Shown here piece by piece: positions 8,167 through 17,029 of a stretch of DNA of 64,000 bases. The number at the start of each line of letters is the position of its first letter. The first letter of the stretch is position 1. The stretch covers positions 434,001-498,000 of the forward strand of contig NZ_JAYEZO010000001.1 of assembly GCF_037031285.1 (NCBI RefSeq). The letters are read 5' to 3'. Position numbers and translations under genes: made by a program. Source of the DNA: Halobellus sp. LT62 (GTDB lineage: Archaea > Halobacteriota > Halobacteria > Halobacteriales > Haloferacaceae). The notes beneath the pieces were generated by a model. The model had not been told where the DNA came from, searched no databases, and saw nothing but the letters and a program-made list of their open reading frames with translations.

Positions 8167-9240
8167 TCAGTCGTCGGCGGTCTCGACGCCGACGCGATCG
8201 GATTCGTTGAACCCCGAGGGGTCGCCCGCGAGACCGATCCCGATCGTCCGGTTCGTGCGCTCGATGCTCTCGTCGGCGTCGGCGGACTCGGTCATCGCGC
8301 GGATCGCGTCGACGTTCTCGGGGATGACGTCGGACTCTTGGTGAATCGCTTGGAAGAGATACAGGTCGCGACCCTCGACGGCGATCGACTCGCCCCACAC
8401 GCAGTTCTCCCAGAGGTCGCCGCGCGGACGTCCGGCGTCGAGCGCGAAGTCTTTCAACTTCCCCGCTCCGTCGAGGCCGAGTCCCTCCGGAATGACGTAG
8501 ACGCGCGATTCGCCCTCTAAGAGCTGGCGGACGTGCGCGGCGGTCACGTCAGATCCCAGTGTGACGTTGAGCGCGTGGACGTGCATCAGCGTCGCGGGAA
8601 CCTTCAGCCCCATCGTGTCGATTTCGAGGTCGGGGAAGATCGTCTTCACGTCGGGGCCGTGGTGCGAGGGGATCTCGATCGGGTTCGGGAGGATGTCGTT
8701 GATCGGTCCGCGGGAGTTCTGGCCCGGGTCGCCGCCGCGGCGGACGAGCGTCGCGCGGACCTTCTCGACGCCGTACTCCTCCTCGAGTGGTGCGACGATC
8801 CGCGACAGGCCGGTCGTGTTACAGGAGACGACGCGGACGGTATCCGCGCCGCGGGCGTCGTCGTAGTTCGATCGGGCGTTGAAGCTCACCTGCGCGACCT
8901 CCGACCCCTCGCCGCCTTGGAAGATCGCGGGCGTGTTGTAGGAGGTGTACAGCGATCGGTTCTCCGCGCCGATGCCCGACGGCGTGCAATCGACTATCAC
9001 GTCGGCGTCGGCGACGAGTTCGTCGACGACGCCAGCGGTCTCGATTCCGGCGTCGCCGAACAGCGGCGCGCGCTCGGGGATCGCCGCGTACATCGGGTAC
9101 CCGCGCTCGACGGCGGTGTGGGCCTCGAAGTTGGGTTGCGTCTTGGCGACGCCCACGACCTCCATATCCGGCTGGGCCGCGACGGCGTCGGCGACGCGTT
9201 TACCGATCGTTCCGTAGCCGTTGACACCCACTCGTATCAT
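8167..9240 (-). CDS. class II (archaeal) glyceraldehyde-3-phosphate dehydrogenase
   Basis: A 357-residue class II GAPDH, not alignable with the class I enzyme at 4497. Motifs are [17 protein letters not shown] at the N-terminus, [12 protein letters not shown], the catalytic Cys140 in [27 protein letters not shown], and the His of [10 protein letters not shown]. Relatives are often NADP-linked. In Haloferax volcanii the equivalent enzyme (GapII) is needed for gluconeogenesis while the class I enzyme serves glycolysis. An extra Met one codon upstream (9243) is possible. TATA-like GAAATAACT on the minus strand lies about 35 bp upstream. Confidence 0.95.
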   Translation of the reverse strand: MIRVGVNGYGTIGKRVADAVAAQPDMEVVGVAKTQPNFEAHTAVERGYPMYAAIPERAPLFGDAGIETAGVVDELVADADVIVDCTPSGIGAENRSLYTSYNTPAIFQGGEGSEVAQVSFNARSNYDDARGADTVRVVSCNTTGLSRIVAPLEEEYGVEKVRATLVRRGGDPGQNSRGPINDILPNPIEIPSHHGPDVKTIFPDLEIDTMGLKVPATLMHVHALNVTLGSDVTAAHVRQLLEGESRVYVIPEGLGLDGAGKLKDFALDAGRPRGDLWENCVWGESIAVEGRDLYLFQAIHQESDVIPENVDAIRAMTESADADESIERTNRTIGIGLAGDPSGFNESDRVGVETADD

Positions 9241-9442
9241 CACCCGAGAATCCGGGGAGCAGACGCATAGTTATTTCGGAGCCAAACGTCGAGAAATTAA
9301 CTCCTCGATGAGTAACGCGGGCGATTTCCCCGGATCCGAGTACCGACGCGGGTGGCTGATTTTCGGGGCCGTTCGGCGCTGTCTCGTCGATAACACCTTC
9401 CTAATCCGAACGCCTAACACCGCGGGCGACGCAGACGCAGAC

Positions 9443-10393
9443 ATGTCGAACGACGGACTCGCGACCGCCGCGACGACGGCGGTCCGACAGTGTATGGCGC
9501 TCGACGCGTCGGAGTCGTGCGTGATCGTGACTGACGACGAGCGCCGGCCGATCGGCGAGGCGCTCTACGACGCCGCGCGCGCGGTCACGGACGACGCGAC
9601 GATCCTCCGCTATCCACCGGGCGACCAGCACGGCGAGGAGCCGCCCGCGCCGGTCGCCGCCGCGATGGCCGCCGCGGACGTCTTCCTCGCGCCGACGACG
9701 AAGAGCGTCAGTCACACCCGGGCCCGCGGGAAGGCCTGCGAGGCCGGCGCGCGCGGGGCGACGCTCCCCGGAATCACCGAAGACGTCTTCGTGACTGGCT
9801 TGGACGCCGACTACGACGCCATCGCTCAGCACTGTCGAGACGTGCTCGAACAGGTCGAAGACGCCGAGGAGATCCGCGTCACCGCGCCCGCCGGCACGGA
9901 CATCACGTTCGAGCCCGGCGACCGCGAGTGGAACACTGACACTGGAATCGTCCACGAGGCCGGGGGGTTCTCGAATCTGCCCGCCGGAGAGGTGTTCGTC
10001 TCGCCGGTGACCGCCAACGGCACCTACGTCGTCGACGGGACGATGCGCCCACACGGACTACTCGAGGCGGGCGAGACGCTGCGCTTCGAGGTCGAGGACG
10101 GCTACGTGACCGAGATCTCGGACGACGAGATTCGAAGCCAAGTCGAGACCGCGGCCGAGGAGGTCGGCCGCGACGCCTACAACCTCGCGGAGCTCGGGAT
10201 CGGGACCAACGTCGGCGTGACCGAACTGGTCGGCTCGGTCCTCTTAGACGAGAAGGCTGCCGGAACCGTCCATATCGCCATCGGCGACGACGCGGGGATC
10301 GGCGGCGACACCGACGCGCCGCTGCACCTCGACGGTATCATTCGGGAGCCGACCGTGCGGGCGGATGGGGAGGCAGTGGAACTGCCTCGATGA
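9443..10393 (+). CDS. aminopeptidase-like protein (leucyl aminopeptidase / M29-related)
   Basis: A 316-residue haloarchaeal protein usually annotated as an aminopeptidase. The N-terminal region has a nucleotide-fold-like layout (ESCVIVTDDERRPIGEALYDAAR and FLAPTTKSVSHTRAR). The C-terminal region carries motifs seen in M29-type enzymes: GGFSNLPAGEVFVSP, GTMRPHG, and NLAELGIGTN with VHIAIGD. Metal ligands cannot be assigned with certainty. The frame is open to 9221, but the ATG at 9443 fits homologues and the upstream part is unusual in composition. It is divergent from class II gap. Confidence 0.75.
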   Translation: MSNDGLATAATTAVRQCMALDASESCVIVTDDERRPIGEALYDAARAVTDDATILRYPPGDQHGEEPPAPVAAAMAAADVFLAPTTKSVSHTRARGKACEAGARGATLPGITEDVFVTGLDADYDAIAQHCRDVLEQVEDAEEIRVTAPAGTDITFEPGDREWNTDTGIVHEAGGFSNLPAGEVFVSPVTANGTYVVDGTMRPHGLLEAGETLRFEVEDGYVTEISDDEIRSQVETAAEEVGRDAYNLAELGIGTNVGVTELVGSVLLDEKAAGTVHIAIGDDAGIGGDTDAPLHLDGIIREPTVRADGEAVELPR

Positions 10394-10501
10394 GCGAACG
10401 GCGAAGCCGCAACACTGCGCTCGACTCGAATGCGAGCCAGCGTCTCCCACGCGGACGTGTAGAAGGGCGGACTTTTACGGCCAGACGGGATAGGAGGCCG
10501 T

Positions 10502-11161
10502 ATGAGCGCACCTCAGGACCGCCTCGCGGTCGAATGTCCCTCCTGTTCGCCCGCCGAATCGATGGTCCACGAAGTACTGAAGGAGGGGAGCGGACACAAC
10601 ACGGTCCGGTGCAGCGAGTGCGGTCACGTGCACAAAGTACAGATCGAATCGGAGACCGAGGTCGAACGAGACGTCATCATCTCTCAGGACGACGAGTCGT
10701 TCTCGACGACCGTCGACGCGCCACCGGCGGAGACCATCGCCGTCGGCGAGGAGTTCATCGTCGACAGCCCCGAGGCGATTATGCTCGTTCGGATCACCGG
10801 GATCGAAATCGGTCCCGAACAGCGCGTCGAGGAGGCGGCAATCGAGGACATCGACACCATCTGGACCCGCGCGGTCGACAACGTCACCGTGAAGGTGACC
10901 GTCAACCCGAAGGAGGGCACCGGCGACCGCGAGGACACCCGGAGCTTCGACGTTCAACTGCCGGGCGATCACGAGTTCGTCGTCGGCGAGACCGAGTCCT
11001 TCGGCGACGAGGAGTTCTCGATCAAGGCGATTCAGGTCCGACAGGACGCGCCGGAGTACCGCCACGGCAAGTTCGATCACGAGGGCGATATGGTGTATGC
11101 GAAGGACGTCAAACGACTCTACGGCACGGACAAGACCACGTCGGCTTGGTCGGCTTGGTGA
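10502..11161 (+). CDS. HVO_0476 family zinc-finger protein
   Basis: A 219-residue haloarchaeal protein with an N-terminal zinc ribbon (CPSC near residue 12, CSEC near residue 37), then a mostly beta region with repeated acidic strands. It ends in KRLYGTDK and a short Trp-containing tail, SAWSAW. Family function is unknown; the ribbon suggests nucleic-acid or protein contact. The tail is encoded by a perfect 9-bp tandem repeat ending at the stop codon. TATA-like ACTTTTACGG at 10468-10477 is about 30 bp upstream of the ATG and supports the start. Confidence 0.85.
   Translation: MSAPQDRLAVECPSCSPAESMVHEVLKEGSGHNTVRCSECGHVHKVQIESETEVERDVIISQDDESFSTTVDAPPAETIAVGEEFIVDSPEAIMLVRITGIEIGPEQRVEEAAIEDIDTIWTRAVDNVTVKVTVNPKEGTGDREDTRSFDVQLPGDHEFVVGETESFGDEEFSIKAIQVRQDAPEYRHGKFDHEGDMVYAKDVKRLYGTDKTTSAWSAW
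11141..11158. repeat. 9-bp tandem repeat abutting the zinc-finger gene stop
   Basis: TCGGCTTGG occurs twice head-to-tail and is followed directly by the TGA stop at 11159. It encodes the SAWSAW tail. Confidence 0.6.
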
Positions 11162-11286
11162 CTTGCCGTCCGTTCGGTCGACCCGACTGAGCAGAGACCG
11201 TCGGTGACCGCGACGCCCGTTCGTTTTTCGAGGAACCACTCGTCGACGGTACACTTACGTCGTGCTCGCGAGAATACGATCGCGGA

Positions 11287-11496
11287 ATGACACGAACTGC
11301 CGCCCACGCCCTCCTCGTAGCCGCGGGTGCGCTCGCCGCCCCGATCGCCCTCGCCGGCCTCGTCTTCCCCGTGTGGACGTTCGACGCGATCGGGTTCTAC
11401 GGCTTCCTCCTCGCGGTCGCGTGCGTCGTGGCCGCGGGGACCGTTCTCGCCGTCGTCGATCTCGCTAGCGCTGTCGAGCGAACGCTCGGGCCGTGA
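11287..11496 (+). CDS. small two-helix membrane protein
   Basis: A 69-residue protein with two hydrophobic segments (about residues 6-30 and 36-60) joined by a short loop, FPVWTFDAIGFY. The family is not recognised with confidence. Similar small membrane proteins accompany PCMT genes in haloarchaea. It ends 63 bp before pcm on the same strand. Confidence 0.6.
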   Translation: MTRTAAHALLVAAGALAAPIALAGLVFPVWTFDAIGFYGFLLAVACVVAAGTVLAVVDLASAVERTLGP

Positions 11497-11559
11497 GTAC
11501 TGCCCGCGGACGACACGTCCGGGGAAAGATTCGACTCGCTGGCGTGTCAACTCGGGGGC

Positions 11560-12198
11560 GTGAGCGATACCGCTGCGGACGAGCGGCACGCGCTCGTCGA
11601 GCGACTGCGCGAGCGCGGACACGTCGAGAGCGACCGCGTCGCCGCCGCGCTGGACGCCGTGCCGAGACACGAGTTCGTCCCCGCGGGGCTCCGCGACCGC
11701 GCGTACGCCGACCGGCCGCTCTCGATCGGCAACGGACAGACCGTGAGCGCGCCGCATATGGTCGCGGTGATGTCGGAACTGCTCGCTCCCGACCGCGACG
11801 ACCGCGTGTTGGAGATCGGCGCGGGCTGTGGCTACCACGCCGCGGTGACCGCCGAATTGGTCCCGTCAGGGGACGTCTACTCGATCGAGTACGACGCCGA
11901 CCTCGCGGCGGACGCCCGCGGTCGACTCGCCCGCCTCGGCTACGACGACCGTGTTTCGATCAGCGTCGGCGACGGCCGCGAGGGATGGCCCGACCGCGCA
12001 CCGTTCGACGGGGCGTACCTCACCTGCGCCGCGCCCGACGTTCCCCCCGCCCTCCGCGAGCAGGCTGCGCCCGGCGGACGGATCATCGCCCCCGTGGGTG
12101 ACGTCCGTCAGGAGCTCGTCGTGCTCGACAAACGAGATGATGGGGCCTTCGAGCGGAGCGAACACGGCGGCGTCCGATTCGTTCGCATTCGCGGGTGA
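11560..12198 (+). CDS. pcm: protein-L-isoaspartate O-methyltransferase
   Basis: A 212-residue SAM-dependent PCMT that repairs isoaspartyl residues in damaged proteins. Family signatures are VPRHEFVP, DRPLSIGNGQTVSAPHMVA, the SAM motif VLEIGAGCGYHAAV, and GDGREGWPDRAPFD. The start is GTG, as no ATG fits the N-terminus. A second, divergent PCMT-like gene follows 69 bp downstream. Confidence 0.94.
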   Translation: MSDTAADERHALVERLRERGHVESDRVAAALDAVPRHEFVPAGLRDRAYADRPLSIGNGQTVSAPHMVAVMSELLAPDRDDRVLEIGAGCGYHAAVTAELVPSGDVYSIEYDADLAADARGRLARLGYDDRVSISVGDGREGWPDRAPFDGAYLTCAAPDVPPALREQAAPGGRIIAPVGDVRQELVVLDKRDDGAFERSEHGGVRFVRIRG

Positions 12199-12267
12199 GA
12201 CTCTCCCTGACACGGTCGCCGTGGTCCGGAGCGTGCAGTTGATTAGTCCGCGCTCTCTATCTCGCGT

Positions 12268-13116
12268 ATGGACCCGGGAGACCTCCGCGATGAGATGGTC
12301 GACGGCATCGAGTCGCGGCTGTCGGTCGACGACGCCGTCGCGCTCGCGATGCGGACGGTCTCCCGGACGGACTTCGTCGACGACGCGCCCTACGACGGGC
12401 GGAGCGAAGTCGACGGGACGACCGCGCTCGCCCCCGAGATGGTCGCGCGCCTGCTCACGGCGCTCGACGTCGACGCGCGGAACGTCCCGGGAGACGCGGC
12501 AGATAGCGGAGCGGAGGCGGTCGGGACCACAGGGGACGCGGATGAGAGCGCAGAAGACGCGGTGCGGTCGGCCGATACACCCGACGCTCCCGGCGACGTG
12601 CTCGTCGTCGGGGCGGGCGTGGGCTACACCGCGGCGATCCTCGCGGAACTCGTCGGCGAGACGCGCGTCCACGCGGTCGACATCGACCGCCGGCTCGTCT
12701 ACGCCGCGCGATCGAACCTCGAATCGGCGGGCTACGGCGGCGTCCTCGTCGACGCGGGCGACGGCGCGCGCGGACTTCCCGACTACGCGCCGTTCGATCG
12801 GATCCTCGTCGAGGCCGCCGCGATCGAACCCCCGCGGCGGCTCGTCGAGCAACTCGCACCCGACGGCAGGCTGGTTCTCCCGCTCGGCGGCCCCGAGCAG
12901 TCGCTGGCCGTCGTCGACGAGACGGGCTCGGTGATCGAGCGCTGCGGTCCGGTCGCGTTCAAGCCGCTCCTCGTCGACGGCGAGCAGGGCAGCGCTCCAG
13001 CGCGGAACCGAACGGTTCGCGAGGACGCCGAGCGCGCCAGCGAGCCCGGCTACTTCGCGAAGACCGGCTGGGAGCAGGAGTGGATCGACTGGGACGAACA
13101 GCTCCGCCGACGGTGA
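12268..13116 (+). CDS. PCMT-like SAM-dependent methyltransferase (divergent paralogue)
   Basis: A 282-residue paralogue of the upstream pcm. It keeps the catalytic-region layout (RTVSRTDFVDDAPYDGRSEVDGTTALAPEMVARLL, cited here as a span, not a contiguous motif) and a SAM motif VLVVGAGVGYTAA, but lacks the canonical NGQTxSxPH. An acidic low-complexity insert occupies about residues 71-110. The C-terminal extension with KTGWEQEWIDWDEQ is absent from the upstream gene. It may act on a different substrate. Confidence 0.75.
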   Translation: MDPGDLRDEMVDGIESRLSVDDAVALAMRTVSRTDFVDDAPYDGRSEVDGTTALAPEMVARLLTALDVDARNVPGDAADSGAEAVGTTGDADESAEDAVRSADTPDAPGDVLVVGAGVGYTAAILAELVGETRVHAVDIDRRLVYAARSNLESAGYGGVLVDAGDGARGLPDYAPFDRILVEAAAIEPPRRLVEQLAPDGRLVLPLGGPEQSLAVVDETGSVIERCGPVAFKPLLVDGEQGSAPARNRTVREDAERASEPGYFAKTGWEQEWIDWDEQLRRR

Positions 13117-13140
13117 TTTCCGACCGCCGAAGCTCCGCAG

Positions 13141-14286
13141 CTACGTTTTCAGTCCGCTCCCGGTGAGCGCCACGACGACATCGTCGTCGGGAGCCACGAG
13201 CCCGCGCTCCCGATAGACGTCGAGAGCCGCGGTCGCGACCGCGCAGGTCGGCTCGACGTAGAACCCCCGTCGGTGTAGCGCGTCGAGTTCGCATTCGACG
13301 CGGTCGGCGGGGAGCGCGACCGCGTCGCCGTCGGTGGCGTCGATCGCACCTAGGATCTGCGTTTTCCGGACCGGCTCGCGGATCTGGATGCCGTCGGCGA
13401 CGTTGTTGGCTCCGGCGGCCGCTTCCCGTCCGTGTAGTTCCGCGACGATCGGCGCGTAACCGGCGGCCTGCGCGCCGAGGAGTCGCGGTAGCTCGTCGAT
13501 CCAGCCGAGTTCGTAGAGATCTCGGAAGCCGCGGTACGCGCCGAAAAAGAGCGTCCCGTGGCCGAGCGGTGCGACGACGACGTCCGGGGCGGTCCAGTCC
13601 CGCTGGGCGCACACCTCGTAGGCGAACGTCGCCGTGCCCGCGAAGAACGCCGGGTTCCACGCGTGGGAGGCGTACCACGCGTCCTCGGATTCGACGGCGT
13701 CGACGCAGGCGGCCGTCACGTCCTCGCGGCTGCCCTCGACCGGGACGACCGTCGCGCCGGTCCGCTCGATCGCGCGGCGCTTGCTCGGTTTGACCGAGGC
13801 GGGCACGTAGATCTCGGCGTCGATCCCCGCCCGCGCCGCGTACGTCGCGATCGCGGCACCCGCGTTGCCCGAGGAGTCCTCGACGACCCGGTCGACGCCG
13901 AGTTCGGCCGCGACCGACAGCGTCACGGTCGCGCCGCGGTCCTTGAACGATCCGGTCGGAAAGACGTATTCGAGCTTGAATTCGGCGTCCCAGTCGGGCG
14001 CGTCGACGAGCGGCGTCGATCCCTCGCCGAGCGTGACGTGCGGGCCGACCGGAAGCAGGTCGTCGAAGGCCCACAGTCCGGCGCGGGTGTCCCGCGAGTG
14101 CGGTGCGGGGTCCGAAGGCGACGCCGGCGGTTCCGCCGGGAGCGCCTCGTGTTCGTCCCCCGAGAGCGCCTCGCGCTCGTACGCCGGGGTCGCGAAGTCG
14201 AGCGGTGCGCCGCACGCACACCGCCACGTCCACTCGTCGTAGCTCCGGCCGCAGGCGGTACACGCGAGATCGAGTGCGGCGCACAT
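13141..14286 (-). CDS. threonine synthase-like PLP-dependent enzyme
   Basis: A 381-residue fold-type II PLP enzyme. An N-terminal zinc-ribbon-like segment (CTACGRSYDEWTWRCACG) is typical of archaeal threonine synthases. The PLP lysine lies in FPTGSFKDRGA, the phosphate-binding region in EDSSGNAGAAIA, and a C-terminal TGSGLKT matches thrC. It would convert O-phosphohomoserine to threonine, but haloarchaea often carry several such paralogues, so the substrate is uncertain. It is 3 bp from the AstE/AspA-like gene upstream on the same strand, suggesting cotranscription. Confidence 0.82.
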   Translation of the reverse strand: MCAALDLACTACGRSYDEWTWRCACGAPLDFATPAYEREALSGDEHEALPAEPPASPSDPAPHSRDTRAGLWAFDDLLPVGPHVTLGEGSTPLVDAPDWDAEFKLEYVFPTGSFKDRGATVTLSVAAELGVDRVVEDSSGNAGAAIATYAARAGIDAEIYVPASVKPSKRRAIERTGATVVPVEGSREDVTAACVDAVESEDAWYASHAWNPAFFAGTATFAYEVCAQRDWTAPDVVVAPLGHGTLFFGAYRGFRDLYELGWIDELPRLLGAQAAGYAPIVAELHGREAAAGANNVADGIQIREPVRKTQILGAIDATDGDAVALPADRVECELDALHRRGFYVEPTCAVATAALDVYRERGLVAPDDDVVVALTGSGLKT

Positions 14287-14289
14287 CGC

Positions 14290-15246
14290 TCAGTACGTGT
14301 CGATGTTGATCCCGACCGAGCAGACGTACTCGCCGGTCGCGACCTGCGGGAGGCGTCGACTCCGCCAGAAAATGCCGTCGTTCTTGGCCGTCACGCGTGC
14401 TTTCAGCTCCCCGAAGACGTCGGTCACCTCAAAGAGGAGGTCGCCGGCGGAGACGCGGTCGCCGAGGTCGACCTCGAACCGCACGAGTCCCCCGCTCGGC
14501 GAGCCGTACTGATCGAACCCCCTCGCGCGGACCTGCCGGTCAGGGGCCGTCTCGCCGTCGAGGAACCCGTATCCCCGGAGAACGTTGAACACTCCCTCGA
14601 CACCCGCGGTGATGCTGTCCTCGTCCCAACCGACGCAGCCGCCGAGTTCGGGATCGATCGTCGGGATCCCCTCGTTGGGACCGACGCGGGCGAGTTGCCC
14701 CTGCGGACCCTTCTGATCGAACACGTAGCCGCAGCCGAACGTCTTCGCGAGTTGGAGACACTCGTCGTGGAGGCGGTGCCGACGGCCGCAGCGGACCCGG
14801 ACCTCGTCGATCATCCGGGAGGTCGAGCCCTGGTGGAGATCGAGGATGAGGTCGGCGCGCATCGCGACCTCGAAGGTCGCCGCGGCGATCCGCTCCGAAG
14901 AGGTGCCGTTCTCGTCGCCGGGGTACGCCCGGTTCATCTTCGTGTCGTCGATCGGGTTGCGATGCTCCGCCACTTGGAACGCGTGGTAGTTGACGATGCC
15001 GACGACGAGGATCGTCCCCGAGAGCATCCCCGGATCGAGTTGCGGAACGGCCCGGCTGACGACGCCGACGCCGTTCAGTTCGTCGCCGTCTGAGGCCGCC
15101 TGCAGGTACAGCGTCTTCCCGTCTTTCGCGCCGTTTACGACCGCGCAGGGAAGGCCGACGGTCGAGCCGTCGCGGGATTCGCCCACCGTCAGACGGCCCG
15201 TGTCCATCTCGCCGGGGGCCGCACTCGCCGTTCCGAGTGTCGTCAT
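14290..15246 (-). CDS. succinylglutamate desuccinylase/aspartoacylase-family metallohydrolase
   Basis: A 318-residue AstE/AspA (M14-like) zinc hydrolase. Visible motifs are LYLQAASDGDELNGVGV (metal region, where DGDE replaces the usual H-x-x-E/GDE), MNRAYPGDENGTSSERIA, LDLHQGS with the zinc His, and the C-terminal beta-barrel that ends VCSVGINIDTY. It probably deacylates an N-acyl or amide substrate; the identity is unknown. It lies just upstream of the threonine-synthase-like gene in the same operon. Confidence 0.8.
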   Translation of the reverse strand: MTTLGTASAAPGEMDTGRLTVGESRDGSTVGLPCAVVNGAKDGKTLYLQAASDGDELNGVGVVSRAVPQLDPGMLSGTILVVGIVNYHAFQVAEHRNPIDDTKMNRAYPGDENGTSSERIAAATFEVAMRADLILDLHQGSTSRMIDEVRVRCGRRHRLHDECLQLAKTFGCGYVFDQKGPQGQLARVGPNEGIPTIDPELGGCVGWDEDSITAGVEGVFNVLRGYGFLDGETAPDRQVRARGFDQYGSPSGGLVRFEVDLGDRVSAGDLLFEVTDVFGELKARVTAKNDGIFWRSRRLPQVATGEYVCSVGINIDTY

Positions 15247-15332
15247 TACCCGACAGTCGAAGGGACCGAACTTTAGGGGTTCGGTCGGCTCCGACCGACG
15301 ATGCTTTGTCGACCGCGTGGGAAGGTTCGAGC

Positions 15333-15623
15333 GTGAGCGAAGAGGTCCCAGACCGGCCGCCGCAGTCCGGGCTGCTCGACGCGCTTCGCATCCCTCGAAA
15401 CGCGGCCGTCGGCGTCGGTGTCGGCGTCGCGCTCGCCGTCGCCGTCTACGTGGCCCGCGTGCTGGAGCTGTTCGGGCCGTTCGGCGGAACGCGCGAGTAT
15501 CCCGTATTGGGTCCCGAGGGATGGTTTCTCGTCCTCGCGTTCGTGCTCGCGACGTCGACGGCGCTCCTCGTCGCGTCGGCGTTGACGGTCGTCGAAATCG
15601 TGCGGCTAGCCAGAGAACTGTAG
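15333..15623 (+). CDS. small haloarchaeal membrane protein
   Basis: A 96-residue protein beginning at a GTG (VSEEVPDRPPQ), with hydrophobic segments at about residues 25-45 and 65-90 and a conserved-looking loop LFGPFGGTREYPVLGPEGWFL. The open frame extends to an ATG at 15237, but the first 32 residues of that version would run through the divergent promoter. The family is not recognised. Confidence 0.6.
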   Translation: MSEEVPDRPPQSGLLDALRIPRNAAVGVGVGVALAVAVYVARVLELFGPFGGTREYPVLGPEGWFLVLAFVLATSTALLVASALTVVEIVRLAREL

Positions 15624-15653
15624 CGACTCACGAGACCGTGAGATCCGGGGATA

Positions 15654-15700
15654 GTCACTGCTCCCGATCGAAGGCGTCCCGTCACTGATCGAAGGCGTCC
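15654..15700. repeat. tandem duplication of the PhoU/TrkA_C gene C-terminus and stop
   Basis: GATCGAAGGCGTCC occurs at 15666 and 15687, and GTCACTG occurs at 15654 and 15681. On the minus strand the last codons read EDAFDQ-stop, followed in the same frame by RDAFDREQ-stop. The duplication therefore includes the stop codon and is in frame (21 bp). Confidence 0.75.
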
Positions 15701-16908
15701 TCGCCGCCGACGAGCTCGCGCAGCCGATCCGCCCCGGTCCGGGTCCCTTTCGCGATGATGACGTCGCCGCCGCGGAGTTCCGTCGTCGACCCGGGCTGGA
15801 CCACCCACTCGCCGTCGTCGCCGCCGCGGCGGACCGCGATGACCCGCATCCCGGTTTCGGTCTTGACCATCTCCTCGCCGAGCGTCGAGCCCGCGAGGGG
15901 GGCGTCCACCCCGACCGAGAGCCGGACGATCACCTCGTCGGACTCCTCGACGGCGGCGGCGACGACGGGGTGGGCGTCGATCCCGCGGAGGACGCCCTCG
16001 CTGATTTCGAGCGCGGCGTCTGAGATGACTTCCGTGGCCGACGCGAGGTGAACGAGCCCGCGGAGGCGGACCGGATCCTCCACGCGGCTCGCCGCGCGCA
16101 GCGTCCACGCCTCGAACCGCGATTTCAACGCGTCCACCTCCGCTTCGAGCTCTTTGACCTCTTCTGCGACGCCCTCGCTGTCGAACAGCACCGCCCCGTA
16201 GGCCAGATCGACCGCGAGTTCGCTCATGTCCTTCATCAGCGTGATCGAGTCGACCGCCCGTTCGAGGTCCTCGATCGGCGGCTCGACGGCGTCGGGCGAC
16301 TCGTAGGGCCGTCCGGTGACGTCCTCGTAGACCGTTTCGATGCCGTCGAGCGGGCCGCGGAGCAGGAGCGAGTCGCCGGGTTCGAGCCGGCTGTCGGGAC
16401 CGGGATTCATCAGCCAGCGCCGCTTGCCCGTGACTGATTGTCGCCGGATGGCGATGACGCGGACGCCCGTCTCCGTCTCCATGTTGACGTCGAGGAGCGT
16501 TCGATCCGCGTACGGTGAGCCCTCGTCGACCGTCGCGCGGACTAACACCTCGATGGCCTCCGGAAGCGCGGTCCTGATCGCGTCGGGCATCCCGATGTCT
16601 TCGAGGACGATCTTCGCGATGTCTCCCGCGGCGTTGGAGATTTTCTCGGCCGCGCCCATCACGCCCAGCACCGGTGCGAGCTGTTCGGCGTCTTCGGGGC
16701 TGCGCGCCGCCATCAGGAGGCTCATCCGGCCCTGAAGTTGGAGGATGTCCATCCGTCCTTCGAGTTCCAGCACCTCCCGGGCGATGTCGTCGCTGCCGTT
16801 GAGGACGGCCGAGTACGAGAGATCGATGAGGAGCTCCGCGGTGTCTTTCATCTCCGCGAGCACCTCCTTGACGCTGACCGGCTCGTACTCGACGTCCTGT
16901 GGGTCCAT
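15682..16908 (-). CDS. PhoU-TrkA_C-PhoU-TrkA_C regulatory protein
   Basis: A 408-residue protein built as an internal duplication. A PhoU-like helical domain (residues about 10-110) is followed by a TrkA_C/RCK-C domain (120-195, with LLDVNMETETGVRVIAIRR). A second PhoU-like helical domain (215-310) precedes a second TrkA_C domain (325-400, TLGEEMVKTETGMRVIAVRR). TrkA_C domains bind small ligands such as c-di-AMP and control K+ or anion transport. With no membrane part, it is probably a soluble regulator of a transporter or channel. It is divergent from citZ. Confidence 0.85.
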   Translation of the reverse strand: MDPQDVEYEPVSVKEVLAEMKDTAELLIDLSYSAVLNGSDDIAREVLELEGRMDILQLQGRMSLLMAARSPEDAEQLAPVLGVMGAAEKISNAAGDIAKIVLEDIGMPDAIRTALPEAIEVLVRATVDEGSPYADRTLLDVNMETETGVRVIAIRRQSVTGKRRWLMNPGPDSRLEPGDSLLLRGPLDGIETVYEDVTGRPYESPDAVEPPIEDLERAVDSITLMKDMSELAVDLAYGAVLFDSEGVAEEVKELEAEVDALKSRFEAWTLRAASRVEDPVRLRGLVHLASATEVISDAALEISEGVLRGIDAHPVVAAAVEESDEVIVRLSVGVDAPLAGSTLGEEMVKTETGMRVIAVRRGGDDGEWVVQPGSTTELRGGDVIIAKGTRTGADRLRELVGGEDAFDQ

Positions 16909-16997
16909 ACCCCGCGGTTCGCCGCCGACGACAAAAACGCTTGGTGCTCGGTGTGCGCGCGAGCGGGGAATGCCGTCTGAGACCCGGAAACGGTAAC

Positions 16998-17008
16998 GCT
17001 TTTTTCAC
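16998..17008 (+). promoter_or_regulatory. TATA-like box of citZ
   Basis: The T-run following AACGC (GCTTTTTTCAC) is centred about 27 bp before the citZ ATG at 17030. This fits a leaderless transcript and supports that start over the in-frame ATG at 17012. Confidence 0.5.
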
Positions 17009-17029
17009 ACGGTGGGAAACCGAATAGGT

